Of a stretch of 64,000 bases of DNA, positions 33,450 to 44,985 are shown in pieces (within the stretch, counting starts at the first letter, position 1; each line of letters opens with the position of its first letter). This DNA comes from Synaphobranchus kaupii (taxonomy: Eukaryota; Chordata; Actinopteri; Anguilliformes; Synaphobranchidae). The DNA is taken from the NCBI GenBank assembly GCA_029718625.1, contig CM056391.1, forward strand, positions 3,524,662 to 3,588,661. The letters run 5' to 3'. The translations under genes and the position numbers were made by a program. Under the pieces are notes generated by a model, which had not been told where the DNA came from, made no database searches, and was given only the letters and a program-made list of their open reading frames with translations.

Positions 33450-35170
33450 TTGCCGTTTGCTGTGCTGACAATTCACTGTATCTCAGTGAATTGACGAGTA
33501 GGAAAACCATCAACAAACCACGCAAGGAGCACATACTAAAATAGTGTATAAAATATGGAATATATTTTTTCAAAGCCTTATTATTAGGCTTTTCGCTGTC
33601 TTTCTGTGAACATAAACTTTCTTGTGACTTCAGGTTGGCATTGGCTGGAGACATTATTAGGCTATGCCCTGTATTTCTGTAAATAGGAACTTTCCTGTAA
33701 CTTCAGGTTGGCATTGGGTGGGGACAGAGACGGAGCATAATTGCAGGAGAGAGGAAATCGCAGCATCGTAATTACTGTGCGTTTATTTCCCATCATGCCC
33801 TGCACAAGATCAGATCCAGCAGATATATATAGGCTATATATATTCTATTTATTTTTTTTGCTGCGGTATTTTAGGCCTCAGCTGCAGCAATGGCTAAATT
33901 CTGCGATTGACGGTGCAATCTCGTCCAATGCATTTAACCTGGGTTCCGTGGCCATCTGGCAGAAATGACATAGCAGAAGACTTCAGACCTAATAGCCGCC
34001 ATCATCTGAATTCGTTGTTGGCCTGATGGCTGTACCAGAAAATAGCCTTAGATAGTTACAGGGCCACAGGGTTTCCTAGTTTTATTTTATTTTTTATAAA
34101 TACTTTATATAATACAGAAATCAGTTAATATGAATGAAACATGCCAATGATTTCGGACAGAAGACTGACTTCATTATCATCTTTCCATGAAAAGAAAATA
34201 ACATTGTAAGACAGTATGAGAGTATGTATGTATGTATGTATGTATGTATATAGATATGCTTACATTTAGCTTATGGTTGAACAATTGATGGAACAGTGTA
34301 AGTCTAAGGTACTCCTATGACCTGGCAGCCCATCTGAGCCAATAGGAACTCTTAATCCAACTGGCTTTTCCCCGCTTTCTGTGCAGAGTGTATAACACGG
34401 GCACAAATAAGTGGTGTAAAATTGCAGAGCGGTGTCGCCCCGTTACGGACCCGGCGAAGAGAACACATTCCCTCCTCATTGGCCTGTGGAGACACATGGC
34501 ATCTGCCATATTTGTGTCATTCATAGGCCGTTTTAATTAACTCACCAGCTGTGTGGATGCGATTAAAGCCTTGTGAGAGGGTGCAGAGGAATACGAAGGA
34601 AACCGCAGGTTGTGAGAAACAACATCAACAAGCGAAATAGAAAAAAGAAAAGGTGTAAAGTAAGCTTACCTGTGCTCTGAACGTCAACGTTAGCGGGGAG
34701 CGAGAGTACGGGGCTCTGATGTGGGTTTCACACACACGCCCACGCACACACACACACATGCACACCCACACGTGCGCACACATGCACGCACGCATAGTAC
34801 ACACAGACTTGCAGGCACACACGTACGGCGTGCACACATACACGAACGTGCAGGCACTCATGTACAAACACACACAAGCGCACTAGCACACACACACACG
34901 TCTGTGACCTTGCACTCTCACCCCCCTCTCTCCCGGCGCTCGGCGTTTAGCTCGACGGCGGCTCGTCCTGTCAGAGCACCGCCACAGAGCTGTGAGCGTC
35001 GCGGCGTATCGCCCGTGGCGTCTGGGGCTGGCGGCCGCACCCGCTGACAGGTGTCCGTTCTTCTCAGCCACGCAATTTGTCACTCGGCCGGCGGTCAGGG
35101 ACTTTGCCCACACCGACTCGGCGCTGAGGTGACATTGGACTTCCTCTTCCTGTCTGAAGCCACAGGCAGA
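33450..35170. other. Single-copy DNA with microsatellites
   Basis: Contains a (TATG)n run at 34221-34250 and a CA-rich tract at 34731-34912. 34920-35110 is CpG-rich. The direct repeat TTTCCTGTAACTTCAGGTTG/CTTGTGACTTCAGGTTG near 33620-33710 is a diverged duplication of about 75 bp. No exon was recognised. Confidence 0.35.
34731..34912. repeat. CA-rich imperfect microsatellite
   Basis: CACACA runs mixed with CGCACACATGCACG-type variants. Confidence 0.85.
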
Positions 35171-35188
35171 CCCCCCCCCCCCCCCCCC
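35171..35188. repeat. C18 run
   Basis: Eighteen uninterrupted cytosines. Confidence 0.97.
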
Positions 35189-35436
35189 TCAGACTCATTC
35201 TGCAGGCAATCAGAGATGCTGATCCAGACAGCCTGAGTTTCACTCTTTTTAATGCATTTTAAATGTGCTCACAGGAGACACTGTATCTGTATAGTCTTAT
35301 GCTATACACTGCATTGAGATCTTTCAATGACTCCAAGGCAAAATTCCTTTTGTAAAAGTATATAAGAGGCCAGTTGGGGCAATATGGACTCTACCAGAGC
35401 TTATTTTCCACTGAACATGCTGCTGTGCTTTCAAGA

Positions 35437-35530
35437 CATTTTCATAGTAATTTTCCATTTTCATAGTAATTTTCCATTTTCATAGTAATTTTCCATTTTC
35501 ATAGTAATTTTCCATTTTCAGTAATTTTGA
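35437..35530. repeat. 19-bp tandem repeat, five units
   Basis: CATTTTCATAGTAATTTTC starts at 35437, 35456, 35475, 35494 and, shortened, 35513. Confidence 0.93.
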
Positions 35531-35539
35531 CTACATGCT

Positions 35540-37640
35540 CTTTGTTTTTAAAAAAAATCTCTTTTATATTGTGTCTTTCCTCTATGTTTATCTGCGGTGA
35601 TAAACATCCCAAAAAGAAAATCAGTTCAAGTTTTTATATTTAAACTATTTCAATCTTAAATGCTCACAGAAATGCGAAGTACATTTTCAGCCCACGAAGA
35701 CTGAATGCAAAGGCGAATTTACAATTGATAAAAATAAAAATTTTACATTATTTTCCCTCTACGGCCCATACATTGCATAACCTGTGCCCCTGTTATGAAG
35801 GAAATGTGCCAGTGCTCCATATAGTCTAAGCCTACCATTTCTCACTGTCTTCTTCAGAAGTCTTAGCGCAGCATAAGCCGTCAGGCATTACAGATATGTA
35901 GAATTAATTGTGCTGCGACGTAGCAACAGAGTATTGGCTTGTCCTCATTATTGCAATGAAAAGAGAAGCTTCACAATACCAAGTGTTTGTGATCGAATAA
36001 AATAAAAACTAACAAGGCAGCGCGGTTATTAGCACGCTGCGGGACAGGTTGGTTGCTCGCTGGAGCGAACGGATTGCTTCCCACACAGAGTCACGGTGTC
36101 AAATGGCTACGAGCGTTGTTGCGCTTCTCCAAGGGTTTTTTCAGCGTAGTCTTGCAGCGCGTATATGGTTTGGTGTGGGGGGAGTTCTGAACTGCCAAGG
36201 AAATGTTCTTCACTGCATCCTAAATGCCCCGAGAACTGTGAGCGTCCGGCCGTTTCTGCATATTCATAAATCACACCTCTCTACCGAGAAGATAAACCCG
36301 TTACTGCGGAGAAGAGCCGCAGCAGGATCCCTCTGTGGCTCACAGCGGTGCCGGTTCAACGGCCTAATTTCAAAACGAGCGGATGGGGCGCAGAGAGGAA
36401 CTGAAGACATTAGATGGAGTTTTTCATCTGCGCGCGCACAGCACATTGGATAACGTTAAAATACCAATTATGTCTCGTTCTCATCTGATTTTGAATTGGA
36501 TGTCTTTTATTAAGAGCTGTGATTTCTCTGTGATAGCTTGTTATCCGTTGGTTGGATTTGCTACATCTGGCCTGGGAGAGCAAGGCCGCTGATATTTTGA
36601 TAACATTTTTTATTTTCTTTCTTTTGGAAGTGTAAGCTGTGTTTATCTTCTACTGAGTTCCCTCAGTATGCTTCTTCTGAGACAAGTTAATCAATAGACT
36701 TGCTTTCTATTTCACAGTGGCAAAAAGTATGGGTCTTATCAATTTTATTTGACAAGATGGCAAGTTTGAGTTGTGCAAATAACTCCCTCATGAAAGATTT
36801 ATTAAAAATAGTCGTGATTGCATCTGTGTATGTATGTGATTACAGATGGAGTATTGTTGTTGCCTTTGCAAATTTATTTAATATTTATTATATTCTGTGA
36901 TTATTGTTTCATTTAATTTAATGGCAAGTCCGTTTCTATTCATGCATAGGGCTAAACATGTTAGCTGCTGATAATGTTGATTTTACCGGTACTTTTGATT
37001 CTTAAGTATGATGTGAATATACTGCAATAAAATATTGAGTTAATTAAGAATACTGAGTTAATTAAATAATGATTATAGAAATCGTTAGTGTCAGCATTAT
37101 GACAGATCAGTACATGCTGCCTTGGCTATCAAGTAATTATCTATGCATCATTATCTATATGACCACATTAGTTCTAACATTGTGCTTGTGCGTTTAAACT
37201 TGTAACTTGTTGTACTTGTTGTGTGTCTAAAGGTCTTAGTAAATCAGGCCCTCAGTGTGCTAATAGCAAATCCTTTATTGAAGATCTATGAATAGACATT
37301 ATGAGAAAGTGTAATGATGCATATTGCATGTGGAGGACATGCTGAAACAAAGGCCTTTATCTCAAATGGAAAAGAACAAAGGCAGCCTCTGAGCCAAGCA
37401 CAATGACACATGTGTTTTGAGTAGCAGCTGTCAATCATGACTCAACAACTACACATAAATTATTTTCCTCCCACAAGATTTTGTCTCCAATGAAAGCCTT
37501 AAATATTTAGCTGTCAGAAGAAAAAAAAGCACACACAAACGATCCAAAAACTATTCAAAGCATACAATGCATTTTGTTACAATAAGGTTGGTGAAATTTG
37601 GGTGTTGGATGACATTTTAGTTTTTTGAGCTGTGTGGATC
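35540..37640. other. Single-copy DNA, nothing recognised
   Basis: No exon, RNA gene or familiar repeat. A frame at 36049-36453 has no recognisable domain. 36600-37600 is AT-rich. Confidence 0.35.
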
Positions 37641-37648
37641 TTAACCCT

Positions 37649-37965
37649 TTAAGGCTGTGTTACTCAAGTCACGGTCCCCAAGGGCCAAGAACTGCTGGTT
37701 TTCCACCCTCCCTTTACCTGGGGGTCAGGCGTGAAGACAGTCTGGCCAATCAGTAGCACTAATTGTTCAGTTAGTTACCTGGGAGGAAAGAAAACCAGGG
37801 CTGGACTTTGATAAGAGGGCCAGAGTTGAGTGTAAGATCACAAATATGTGATTAGAATGTTCTCAGCTGAACATTCTAATGCTGATGCAACAATCAATAC
37901 TGGTGATTGAAAGAAGTGGAGTTCTAGAATTGTGAAAAGAAAGATTCCTGAAAAAACTAGTCTTC
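37649..37965 (+). mobile_element. TTAAGGTGTAAGATCAC repeat family, copy 1, interrupted
   Basis: The CCTTTAAGG start (37649) is separated from the body (TGTAAGATCACAAAT at 37831) by about 170 bases of another element. The body holds a perfect hairpin (ATTAGAATGTTC, loop TCAGCT, GAACATTCTAAT, 37851-37880), then GCTGATGCAACAATCA and GGAGTTCTAGAA. Copies 2 and 3 lie at 40593 and 44986. The family is unnamed to me. It could be a SINE or a MITE. Confidence 0.7.
37660..37830. mobile_element. ~170-bp element with long imperfect terminal inverted repeats
   Basis: The left end ACTCAAGTCACGG...CTGCTGGTTTTCC is mirrored by a right end whose inverse reads ACTCAACTCTGGCCC...CCCTGGTTTTCTTTCC. The arms are about 50 bp with many mismatches. 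It sits inside the TTAAGGTGTAAGATCAC repeat, so it is younger than that copy. Confidence 0.65.
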
Positions 37966-38227
37966 AAATTACCTAAGTGGAAAAGCTGTATTAGTCATTT
38001 AATATGGAGCAAACAGACTTGTGTGCCTTTCAGGTAAGAGATTCTGTCTGCCCCCCTGGCAGTCTAAGAAGGAGACGCAAGGGGTTAAAGATGTTAGGAG
38101 TGTCATTTGGACCGCCAGAGGAACGGAGAGCCGGAAACAGTGTGTGAGGGCTATCACCCAGATGGCATCTGAGGAAATCAGACCACATTTGTTTGCGGTT
38201 GGTAGATGTAGTTTAATGTGTAGTATA

Positions 38228-38440
38228 GTAGTGTAGTATAATGGTTAAGGAACTGGCCTTGTAACCTAAAGGTTGCAGGTTCAATTCCCAGGTGGGACAC
38301 TGCCGTTGTACACTTAAGCAAGGTACTTAACCTGAATCGCTTCAGTATATATCCAGCTGTATAAATGGATTTGTAAAAAAAAAAAAAAAAGTTGTGTAAG
38401 TCAATCTGGATAAGACCATCTGCTAAATGCATGTAATGTG
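38228..38440 (+). mobile_element. tRNA-derived SINE, near full length
   Basis: Head TAGTGTAGTATAATGGTTAA, B-box GGTTCAATTCC, body CACTGCCGTTGTACAC and TGCTTCAGTATATATCCAGC, and tail TCTGGATAAGACCATCTGC with a short ATGTAATG end. A poly(A) insertion (about 38373-38388) and several substitutions separate it from the copy at 8972. Confidence 0.9.
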
Positions 38441-38473
38441 CCTTTTTTATTGTAATGAATTCAATTTATAATT

Positions 38474-38485
38474 TGTGTGTGTGCG

Positions 38486-38536
<51 letters not shown>

Positions 38537-38541
38537 ATGTG
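38474..38541. repeat. (GT)n microsatellite
   Basis: A long GT run with a few GC steps. Confidence 0.95.
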
Positions 38542-39184
38542 AATACATTTCCAACCATGTTAGCTAAAATAAGCCATATTATATTTATCTAACTTCGCTG
38601 CAGTGGCCTTGAAACAGAGACAGTCTGTAGAGACCTCATTAGATTAGATTCGGTTCTAATTCCTTGTGCGCAAGTAAAATTAAGACAAGTCCCTTTTCAA
38701 AACCCTGGTTCCAGGCATCCAACCGACCTCTACAGGTTTCTTAGATCTAGTTCTCGACAGAATCAGCAGCGTACCTGGCTGTTACCGTCTAACATTTCTG
38801 TCTAATTGGTCCGTGGAAATCGTTTGAAGGTTTACGAGACTATTCAGTATGTACTTTTCTTAATAAACCACCCGGTAAAGTGATTAGATGTACATTCTAT
38901 TCATACACATTATTGTCAAGTATACGGCCTATTTATTCATTCTGAATACTTCATACCAAACTCTTAGGGCTGGTTGTCTTGTAGAAGTTTAAGTTCATTT
39001 ATAGTTTGGAATTTATAGTAATTCATAGTAAGTCTGTCCTGCTTTTTAGATGGATAATTTCCTTGAGGGCCTGTGTTCTGTGTATGGTTCCCTTATGGGT
39101 TAGACTTAGAACCGAGCAAAATGTTTCGTAAAGAGACAGCCGTGAGCTTATCATGAAATGCAGCTAAAATGTCAGATCACGCGC

Positions 39185-39258
39185 AAACACACACACACAC
39201 TCACACAAACACACGCACACACACACACACACACACACAGATGCACAAACACACACAT

Positions 39259-39306
<48 letters not shown>

Positions 39307-39327
39307 GCACAAACACACACACAGACA
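39185..39327. repeat. (CA)n microsatellite, left half
   Basis: CA repeats with CTCGCAC and AACACAC interruptions. The same interruptions recur right of the MITE at 39328-39521. Confidence 0.93.
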
Positions 39328-39521
39328 CAGAGGTGTAAAATCCAGGTTCAGAAAGTAAAAATCCTCCCCAGTATTTTGTTCCAATCCAACCTGGATTTGT
39401 TAGTTAGCACAATTCTTCAGCCAAGTGCTAGAACTAATTAGTGAAATCAGCTGGCTGAGTCTATGGGTGGAAGAAACACACGGCGGGACTTACTTTGTGA
39501 CCCCTGGATTTTACACCTCTG
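39328..39521. mobile_element. 194-bp hAT-like MITE inserted in a CA microsatellite
   Basis: Starts CAGAGGTGTAAAATCCAGG and ends CCTGGATTTTACACCTCTG, a perfect 19-bp terminal inverted repeat. Flanking 8-mers are CACAGACA and CACACACA (7 of 8 identical), consistent with the 8-bp target duplication of hAT elements, but the flank is itself repetitive so this is weak. The CAGRGGTG start fits hAT ends. The interior is non-coding. Confidence 0.8.
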
Positions 39522-39572
39522 CACACACACTCGCACAAACACACGCACACACACACACACGCACTCGCACGC
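39522..39572. repeat. (CA)n microsatellite, right half
   Basis: Continues the tract seen left of the MITE, including the same CACTCGCACAAACACAC wording. Confidence 0.92.
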
Positions 39573-39980
39573 CAAAAATGAAGAAATGAAAGTTTATTTT
39601 GGTAATTATTTCCTTGCTCCAGTGGCAGATATCTTTTCTCAAATCACACTTTTTTTTTTCTTACTTTTTTTAGGATGGGTTTTTTCCAGTGTGTATATTT
39701 TACAGTCTAATCATTACAGACCAACATTCAGTGAAATGGCAGAACCTCAACATGCAGGAGAGATTGGACAGGCAGGTAAAAGATGAAACCTATTATGCAT
39801 CGGCTGTATTTTTCCAGATTAGAGCCTGGGTCAAACTATCGATCCACTTTGGGGCTTAGAGTTAATACAAAGGGTAATTGCACTGTTTCTGTTTGCTTTT
39901 TATAGGCTTCTAAAATAGGAGGGAATGGGAGGCTAATGAAAGCCATATTTTCCACAGAAACATCAGAGCAATGAGATGGC

Positions 39981-40028
39981 ATTAGCGTCCATCTTGGCTC
40001 CAGCATTAGTGTCCATCTTGGCTCCAGC
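39981..40028. repeat. 24-bp tandem duplication
   Basis: CATTAG(C/T)GTCCATCTTGG followed by CTCCAG occurs twice in succession. Confidence 0.9.
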
Positions 40029-40369
40029 GATTTAGTTGACACTCTGGCACCTGTCCTAACTGGGCTGCTACTCTTCAGCAGCTTTTGCTAATTAGCATGG
40101 GGGAGTGCTTCTCTGTGTTTGCTGGCCCTTTAAAAGGAATTAAAAGTGCCATATGAACATCCCAAAAGGTTTTGCAAACAAATAAATATATAATTGCACT
40201 TAGCAGTGGCCAATGGCGATATCAACAATGATTCTGTCATGCCAACATAGTTATGAATAAAACATCATTTATACATTGTTCATTTTGCCTTTGTCTTTAA
40301 TATATCCTGTTGTGATGGGCTCAGGCTTCTGCATAGTTTAATGCCTCAACATATGCAATTTCTAATATA

Positions 40370-40412
40370 AAATGCATTTGGCAGATGCTTTTAACCAAAG
40401 TAACTTAAAACA
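40370..40412 (-). mobile_element. L2/SINE 3'-tail fragment, minus orientation
   Basis: ATGCATTTGGCAGATGCTTT then TAACCAAAGTAACTT is the reverse complement of an L2-type tail (AAAAGCATCTGCCAAATGC). Confidence 0.6.
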
Positions 40413-40592
40413 TGCATTTAGTAGTGGTAAGCAAACCGCACTAGAGCGAGAAAGGCAAATTGACAGTAGAATAAATGCCACTGTTAGTGTATGCCTCAAG
40501 ACCTGTAAACTAAAGGGAAGGGTTTTTATTTTAAGAAGTGCTTTTGTAAACATGGGCACAAAGAAATAATCTGCAAAAATTAATTAATGAAT

Positions 40593-40715
40593 TAACCCTT
40601 TAAGGTGTAAGATCACAAATACTGTATGTGATTAGAATGCTCTTAAGTGAACATTCTAATGCTGATGTAACAATCACTGCAGGAAAGCAAGAGTTCCAGA
40701 ACATAAAAAAAACAC
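40593..40715 (+). mobile_element. TTAAGGTGTAAGATCAC repeat family, copy 2
   Basis: Begins ACCCTTTAAGGTGTAAGATC and keeps an imperfect internal hairpin (ATTAGAATG ... CATTCTAAT), GCTGATGTAACAATCACTGC and GAGTTCCAGAA. This is the uninterrupted form of copy 1. Confidence 0.7.
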
Positions 40716-41375
40716 CTATATATATATAGAGTTAAACACTGATTAAACCCCATGGACGCTGACCAAGGATGGAATCAATTTTGTTTTGATTCAGTGAACT
40801 TTGAACTTTCAAAATCAAAATTCTATTAATCAATTGAAAACTGCCTGTAATGTTCTATTGTTTTTTTTGTTTTTTTAAAATTGATTCATTGAATTAGAAA
40901 AAATGTCTAGAACCAGCCTGCATTGAAATGGATTTGACCCCAATCCTGATCCTGACTCAAACTTGATCCGGTTAAGTGGTATAGCCAATCACTAAAGAGT
41001 AAGCATAAAACAACCAGTTTGGCACCCGATGCTCAAAGCACTTAAAAAAGAAGACAACCTGGCAACAAAATATTCAAAAGATGAGGCAAGTACCAGGATG
41101 CAAAACTGTACTGTTGTCAGTTCCAACAAGATATTTTGAAGATGAGCTTTTCATTAATCGATTCTTGCCAGTAGTGTTTTGTTTTTTTCCAGGGCAGTGG
41201 CAAGGTGAAACTGAGTCAGCCAATGTTCATCAAGCTACCGCTTGCATAATGCTCACAGCACTGCATAAGGTCCACACTGGCAACCAGACACACAGCTCTC
41301 TTCCAGTCAGTGCAAGCTCTTCTGTAGTACTGTGCGGCTTGTAGTGTGCAGTTAGCATTAAGGCCAATTCATAGT
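40716..41375. other. AT-rich DNA, nothing recognised
   Basis: No exon or clear repeat. Two TTGATTCATTGAAT-like words and a poly(T) run lie near 40860. Confidence 0.35.
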
Positions 41376-41760
41376 CGGAAAAAAAAGTATGCGTACGGAC
41401 GTCCGCAGAGTCCGCGTGGACCAAAATGACATCATAGCAGGCCCAAAATGGACCCTGAGCGGACGTCCGCCGAGGGCCCTAGGCAGTCCGCGCGGCCGTC
41501 ATGTTTCGTGTCCGCGCAGACCTGTCATTTCACCTACGCGCGTACCTTCGGCGTACCGTCATCTCCTTCCACGACGAAGGACGCCATTGTTGTTTGCAAA
41601 TTGTGCGCAAAAATTATTGGAAATGTAGTCTACAAAGGGGGATTGGTACGCTCGTTTACGAAAGTCCATGAACAGTCTGCGTACGTGTCTGCTCCCTGTT
41701 TTAAACGCTCTGTAGCGGCCTTTAGTGCACTGGGGAGTGGCTCAGAGGACTGCCCATGCT
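41376..41760. other. GC-rich segment with repeated CGGACGTCCG palindromes, possible transposon end
   Basis: The palindrome CGGACGTCCG occurs near 41396 and again near 41459, with further GTCCGCG words nearby. The start TTAAGGCCAATTCATAGTC resembles the edge of DNA transposons I have seen in fish, but no matching right end was found. A plus-strand frame runs through it without a known domain. Confidence 0.35.
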
Positions 41761-41897
41761 GAGCTGCAGTTCATCTCTTCCAGGGTGCAAGTAGCAATGC
41801 GGTAACTCCACACCCAAGCTTGGCAATCGTTTACAAAAATACATTTGAATAAAAAAATCTATTTATTTATTTTGAATACATTCCCACAGGAAGGGGA

Positions 41898-41918
41898 GGG
41901 GGGGGGGGGGGGGGGGGG
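41898..41918. repeat. G21 run
   Basis: Twenty-one uninterrupted guanines. Confidence 0.97.
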
Positions 41919-42035
41919 CTGCTTGACTGGAAGTGCAAACAATTTCAAAAATCAATCTTTTAAGGTTCGTACGCATCTCTTCAGTTCCTTTTTCAACCCC
42001 AGTTTCACTCTCCCGTTGTATGTAAAATAATTGTA

Positions 42036-42168
42036 ACGTCACAGTGAAACCAGGGAGATAACCGCAAGGTGCATTTTAAGTCGCCAAGCCAAGGCGTTTT
42101 TTTTTCAAGCTGTTTGACATGCCATTCGCCAGGTCACAGTGGAACCGGAGTATAACCGCAGGAGGGGG
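42036..42168. repeat. Diverged ~95-bp tandem duplication
   Basis: GTCACAGTG(A/G)AACC and TAACCGCA(A)GG recur at about 42038 and 42133. Confidence 0.55.
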
Positions 42169-42805
42169 CGTAGTGAGCGACAAATAGCGACTCCTGAAAT
42201 GTCAGGACCCCCCAGTGACCCTCAGGGACAGTCCAGCAGAGGCGACTGGCATGGCCAGGACTCCAGTGACCTGTGCTGTACGGATGAACTCGTCACGACG
42301 CTCACCGGGAACCTTCGCAGTTAAACGGGCGAAACGCCGTGTCAGATTTTCCCTCTCTTTACTTTTGTGGGCTGACTTCATTTGTATTAAACTAAAGCCT
42401 TTTATTACGCTTTTATTACGCTTTCTACACCAGTCAATTTACGGGGAAAAAAGGGAAAAATAAATGCATAAAAGTCTAATGAATAATTCCGCCGAAGATG
42501 ATTAGAATGTTTTACGCGGTTATCGACTAACTCATCAGCTTCCTTTATTGAAAGCACTTTGGAAAGTGCAGGCAGTGGGAAATGTGCCCTCGCGCGGCAT
42601 AAACTCAGGAGTGAAAATGCCCACGTTTTAATTAATTTATTTTAAAAGTGCACATAAAGAGTGGCGCATAATGGCGTTCTGGAGAGACGGTAGGCCCCCG
42701 AACAGCAGCTCCCGCTCCTGGTTTGATGTGGAGCGGCGGCTCTTTTGGAAAGCTGTTAAGGAGAGGAACGTCTTTCTTCTGGGGGCCCCTCCCCTCCCCA
42801 GACTG

Positions 42806-42831
42806 CCCCCCCCCCCCGCCCCCCCCCCCCC
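42806..42831. repeat. Poly(C) tract, C12-G-C13
   Basis: Twenty-six bases interrupted by a single G, very like the tract at 3018. Confidence 0.97.
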
Positions 42832-42834
42832 ACC

Positions 42835-43280
42835 ATTAGCAGTGTGAGAGCCGTGCAGGTTGTAAATTGAGTTTTGGGGGGAAACGCAGATTCCTCTCCA
42901 GGGTCCCACAGTAACCCCTCCCTCTCCTGATCTAAAGAAGGAGGCTTCAAAATGGCCTCCACATCTCACGCAAAATATACTTCACTTTTTTTGAATAAAT
43001 AATCCTCAAAATCATCAAATGCTGCTTGCTTTTTTTTTTTTTTAAAGCTAAGAATGTACAATTAAATTGCATTTTCAAACACATGGTGATCGCAATATTT
43101 TCTGTATATGCAAATAAACATTATCACTTCTAAAATTCTTTAAAGAATGATAAAAAAAACTTCAAATAATTAAAAACTTCAAGTTGTGTTTTTGTATTTT
43201 TTTTAAAACAAAAAAATGTCCATTGACAGCACAAAGAAGATTATTATCAATCAACACTCAATGTAGAATTAGCTGAGCCC
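42835..43280. other. AT-rich DNA, nothing recognised
   Basis: Contains a poly(T) run near 43030 and otherwise no feature. Confidence 0.4.
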
Positions 43281-43612
43281 CCTAATGAGCTGTATTAGAA
43301 CTTAAAGGCGTTAGAACACAGGAACCTCCTCATGAGCTGTATTAGAACTTGAAGGCGTTAGAACACAGGAACCCCTTAATGAGCTGTATTAGAACTTGAA
43401 GGCGTTAGAACACAGGAACCCCTTAATGAGCTGTATTAGAACTCACAGGCGTTAGAACACAGGAACCCCTTAATGAGCTGTATTAGAACTTGAAGGCGTT
43501 AGAACACAGGAACCCCTTAATGAGCTGTATTAGAACTCGCAGGCGTTAGAACACAGGAACCCCTTAATGAGCTGTATTAGAACTCGCAGGCGTTAGAACG
43601 CTAGAACCACAT
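43281..43612. repeat. 47-bp minisatellite array A, seven units
   Basis: The unit has AATGAGCTGTATTAGAACT, then GGCGTTAGAACACAGGAACC. The first two units and the last differ slightly; the middle units are nearly identical. It is homologous to array B at 46111. Confidence 0.95.
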
Positions 43613-43905
43613 AAATTCTGCCTGTACGATTTGTGTACATCCACACTGATCCCAAGGCACTACCCACCATTTTATAATAATGATTATAGACAGAGGATTT
43701 TAATTCCATCAAGCTGGTTTCACCCATTATGTGGTGAATGGAGGCATTGATTAAGCTTGTCACAACTTGCTTCCCAATCTCTGGCCAGTCATGCGTCCAG
43801 CACTGGGTCAATGGGTAGAAACTCTGAACATTATTTGTTTCTGTCAACAAACAGTGGGAGCAGGTCTTCCAGTTGGCTTTTACCTGTGATGTGATTAAAT
43901 CAGGG
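43613..43905. other. Candidate conserved non-coding element or unrecognised exon
   Basis: Non-repetitive sequence with words such as GCATTGATTAAGC and TGTCAACAAACAG. The minus strand is open for 150 codons over 43593-44045 (WPEIGKQVVTSLINAS and MVGSALGSVWMYTNR are within it). I recognise no domain, and I see no obvious splice-site arrangement that would make it an exon. Both readings are inference. Confidence 0.3.
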
Positions 43906-44551
43906 CGAAGTCGACCCCCGCGTAGCAACTGCGTTACCGTCAGCAACGCGACCCGCCTCGTTCCTCCTGAGGAGCGTAGCTGCGATGTTTCCGGCGCACT
44001 GCCATGGCGGGAATGTGCAAGTCGCCCATTCGTCTGCACTCCCAATTCACACGCGTTTGTTTGATTGAGTTATTATCGACCGACGGGAAGGACATGGATG
44101 ACTAATCGAAGGCCGAGAGGCCTTTTCATGGAGCGGCTCAGCACAGGACCAGGCTGATGAGATCCTCGTTTTCCTTTTGATTTCGAAACGCCGTCAGAAA
44201 CGGTCGTGTCATCGTGTCGTCTGTAAACAGCCTGGGACACGCTGACATCTAATTGCTTTTCACGGAAAAAGCGTTGCTTTTAGGCTGGAGGGCGCTGTCA
44301 CATCGCCACGCACATTAATCGTCCTTTTGAACAATGAGACTCAACGTTCGCCGGGAGACGAGAGAGAGAGAGAGAGACTGTGTGAGACGATTGGGGTCCT
44401 GGACTAATTATACACTACATCTGTCTACCAGTCACACCAACAGTGGTGCATGATGGGAGCTTCGCTCCGGCTCCTTGGGACGCCATGATGGTGCTTTCTG
44501 CTTGACAGTTGAAGCGAGACCCTGTGTGCCACTGATCTAGGAAATAGTCAC
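43906..44551. other. Single-copy DNA
   Basis: No feature beyond a short (GA)n run near 44361. Confidence 0.35.
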
Positions 44552-44741
44552 CATGGGGTAGCGGTGAAGTACAGTCGTCCTCAAACTGCTCTTGTAAATT
44601 GAAGGTTGCAGGTTCAAATCCCAGGTAGGACACTGCCGTTGTACCCTTGAGCGTGGCATTTAACTTGAATTGCTTCAGTAAATATCCAGCGCTATAAATT
44701 TGTTGAGTGCAAGCTGTGCAAGTTGCTTTGGTTGAGAAATT
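44552..44741 (+). mobile_element. Diverged tRNA-derived SINE
   Basis: Keeps GAAGGTTGCAGGTTCAAATC (B-box region), GGTAGGACACTGCCGTTG, TACCCTTGAGC and TTGCTTCAGTAAATATCCAG. The head is decayed and the tail (GCTTTGGTTGAGAAAT) has lost the L2 signature. A MITE follows directly. Confidence 0.8.
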
Positions 44742-44744
44742 AAC

Positions 44745-44897
44745 GGCCTGTATTCAACTAACATCTGTTCTTAACTTTACCTTGCAAGTATATGCAAGTG
44801 TCTTTATGCTGAACTCGGCAAACTGAAAAAATTTTTATAATTCTTCCCTTTGATTATTAGGTTAAAGTAAAGGACAAATGTTGGTTGAATGCTGGCC
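44745..44897. mobile_element. 153-bp MITE with GGCCTGTATTCAA termini
   Basis: Left GGCCTGTATTCAACTAACAT and CTGTTCTTAACTTTACC; the right end's inverse is GGCCAGCATTCAACCAACAT and TTGTCCTTTACTTTAACC. That gives roughly 38-bp imperfect inverted repeats. AATTAA flanks both sides (with one extra C on the left). Relatives are at 33222 and 8870. Confidence 0.75.
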
Positions 44898-44985
44898 AAT
44901 TAATTGAAATAATATGAAGGGAAATGGTGGTGTTGCCTGTTTAAAGGCCCTGTACCCTTTAGAAAACAAACCTACCATGTGCTTC

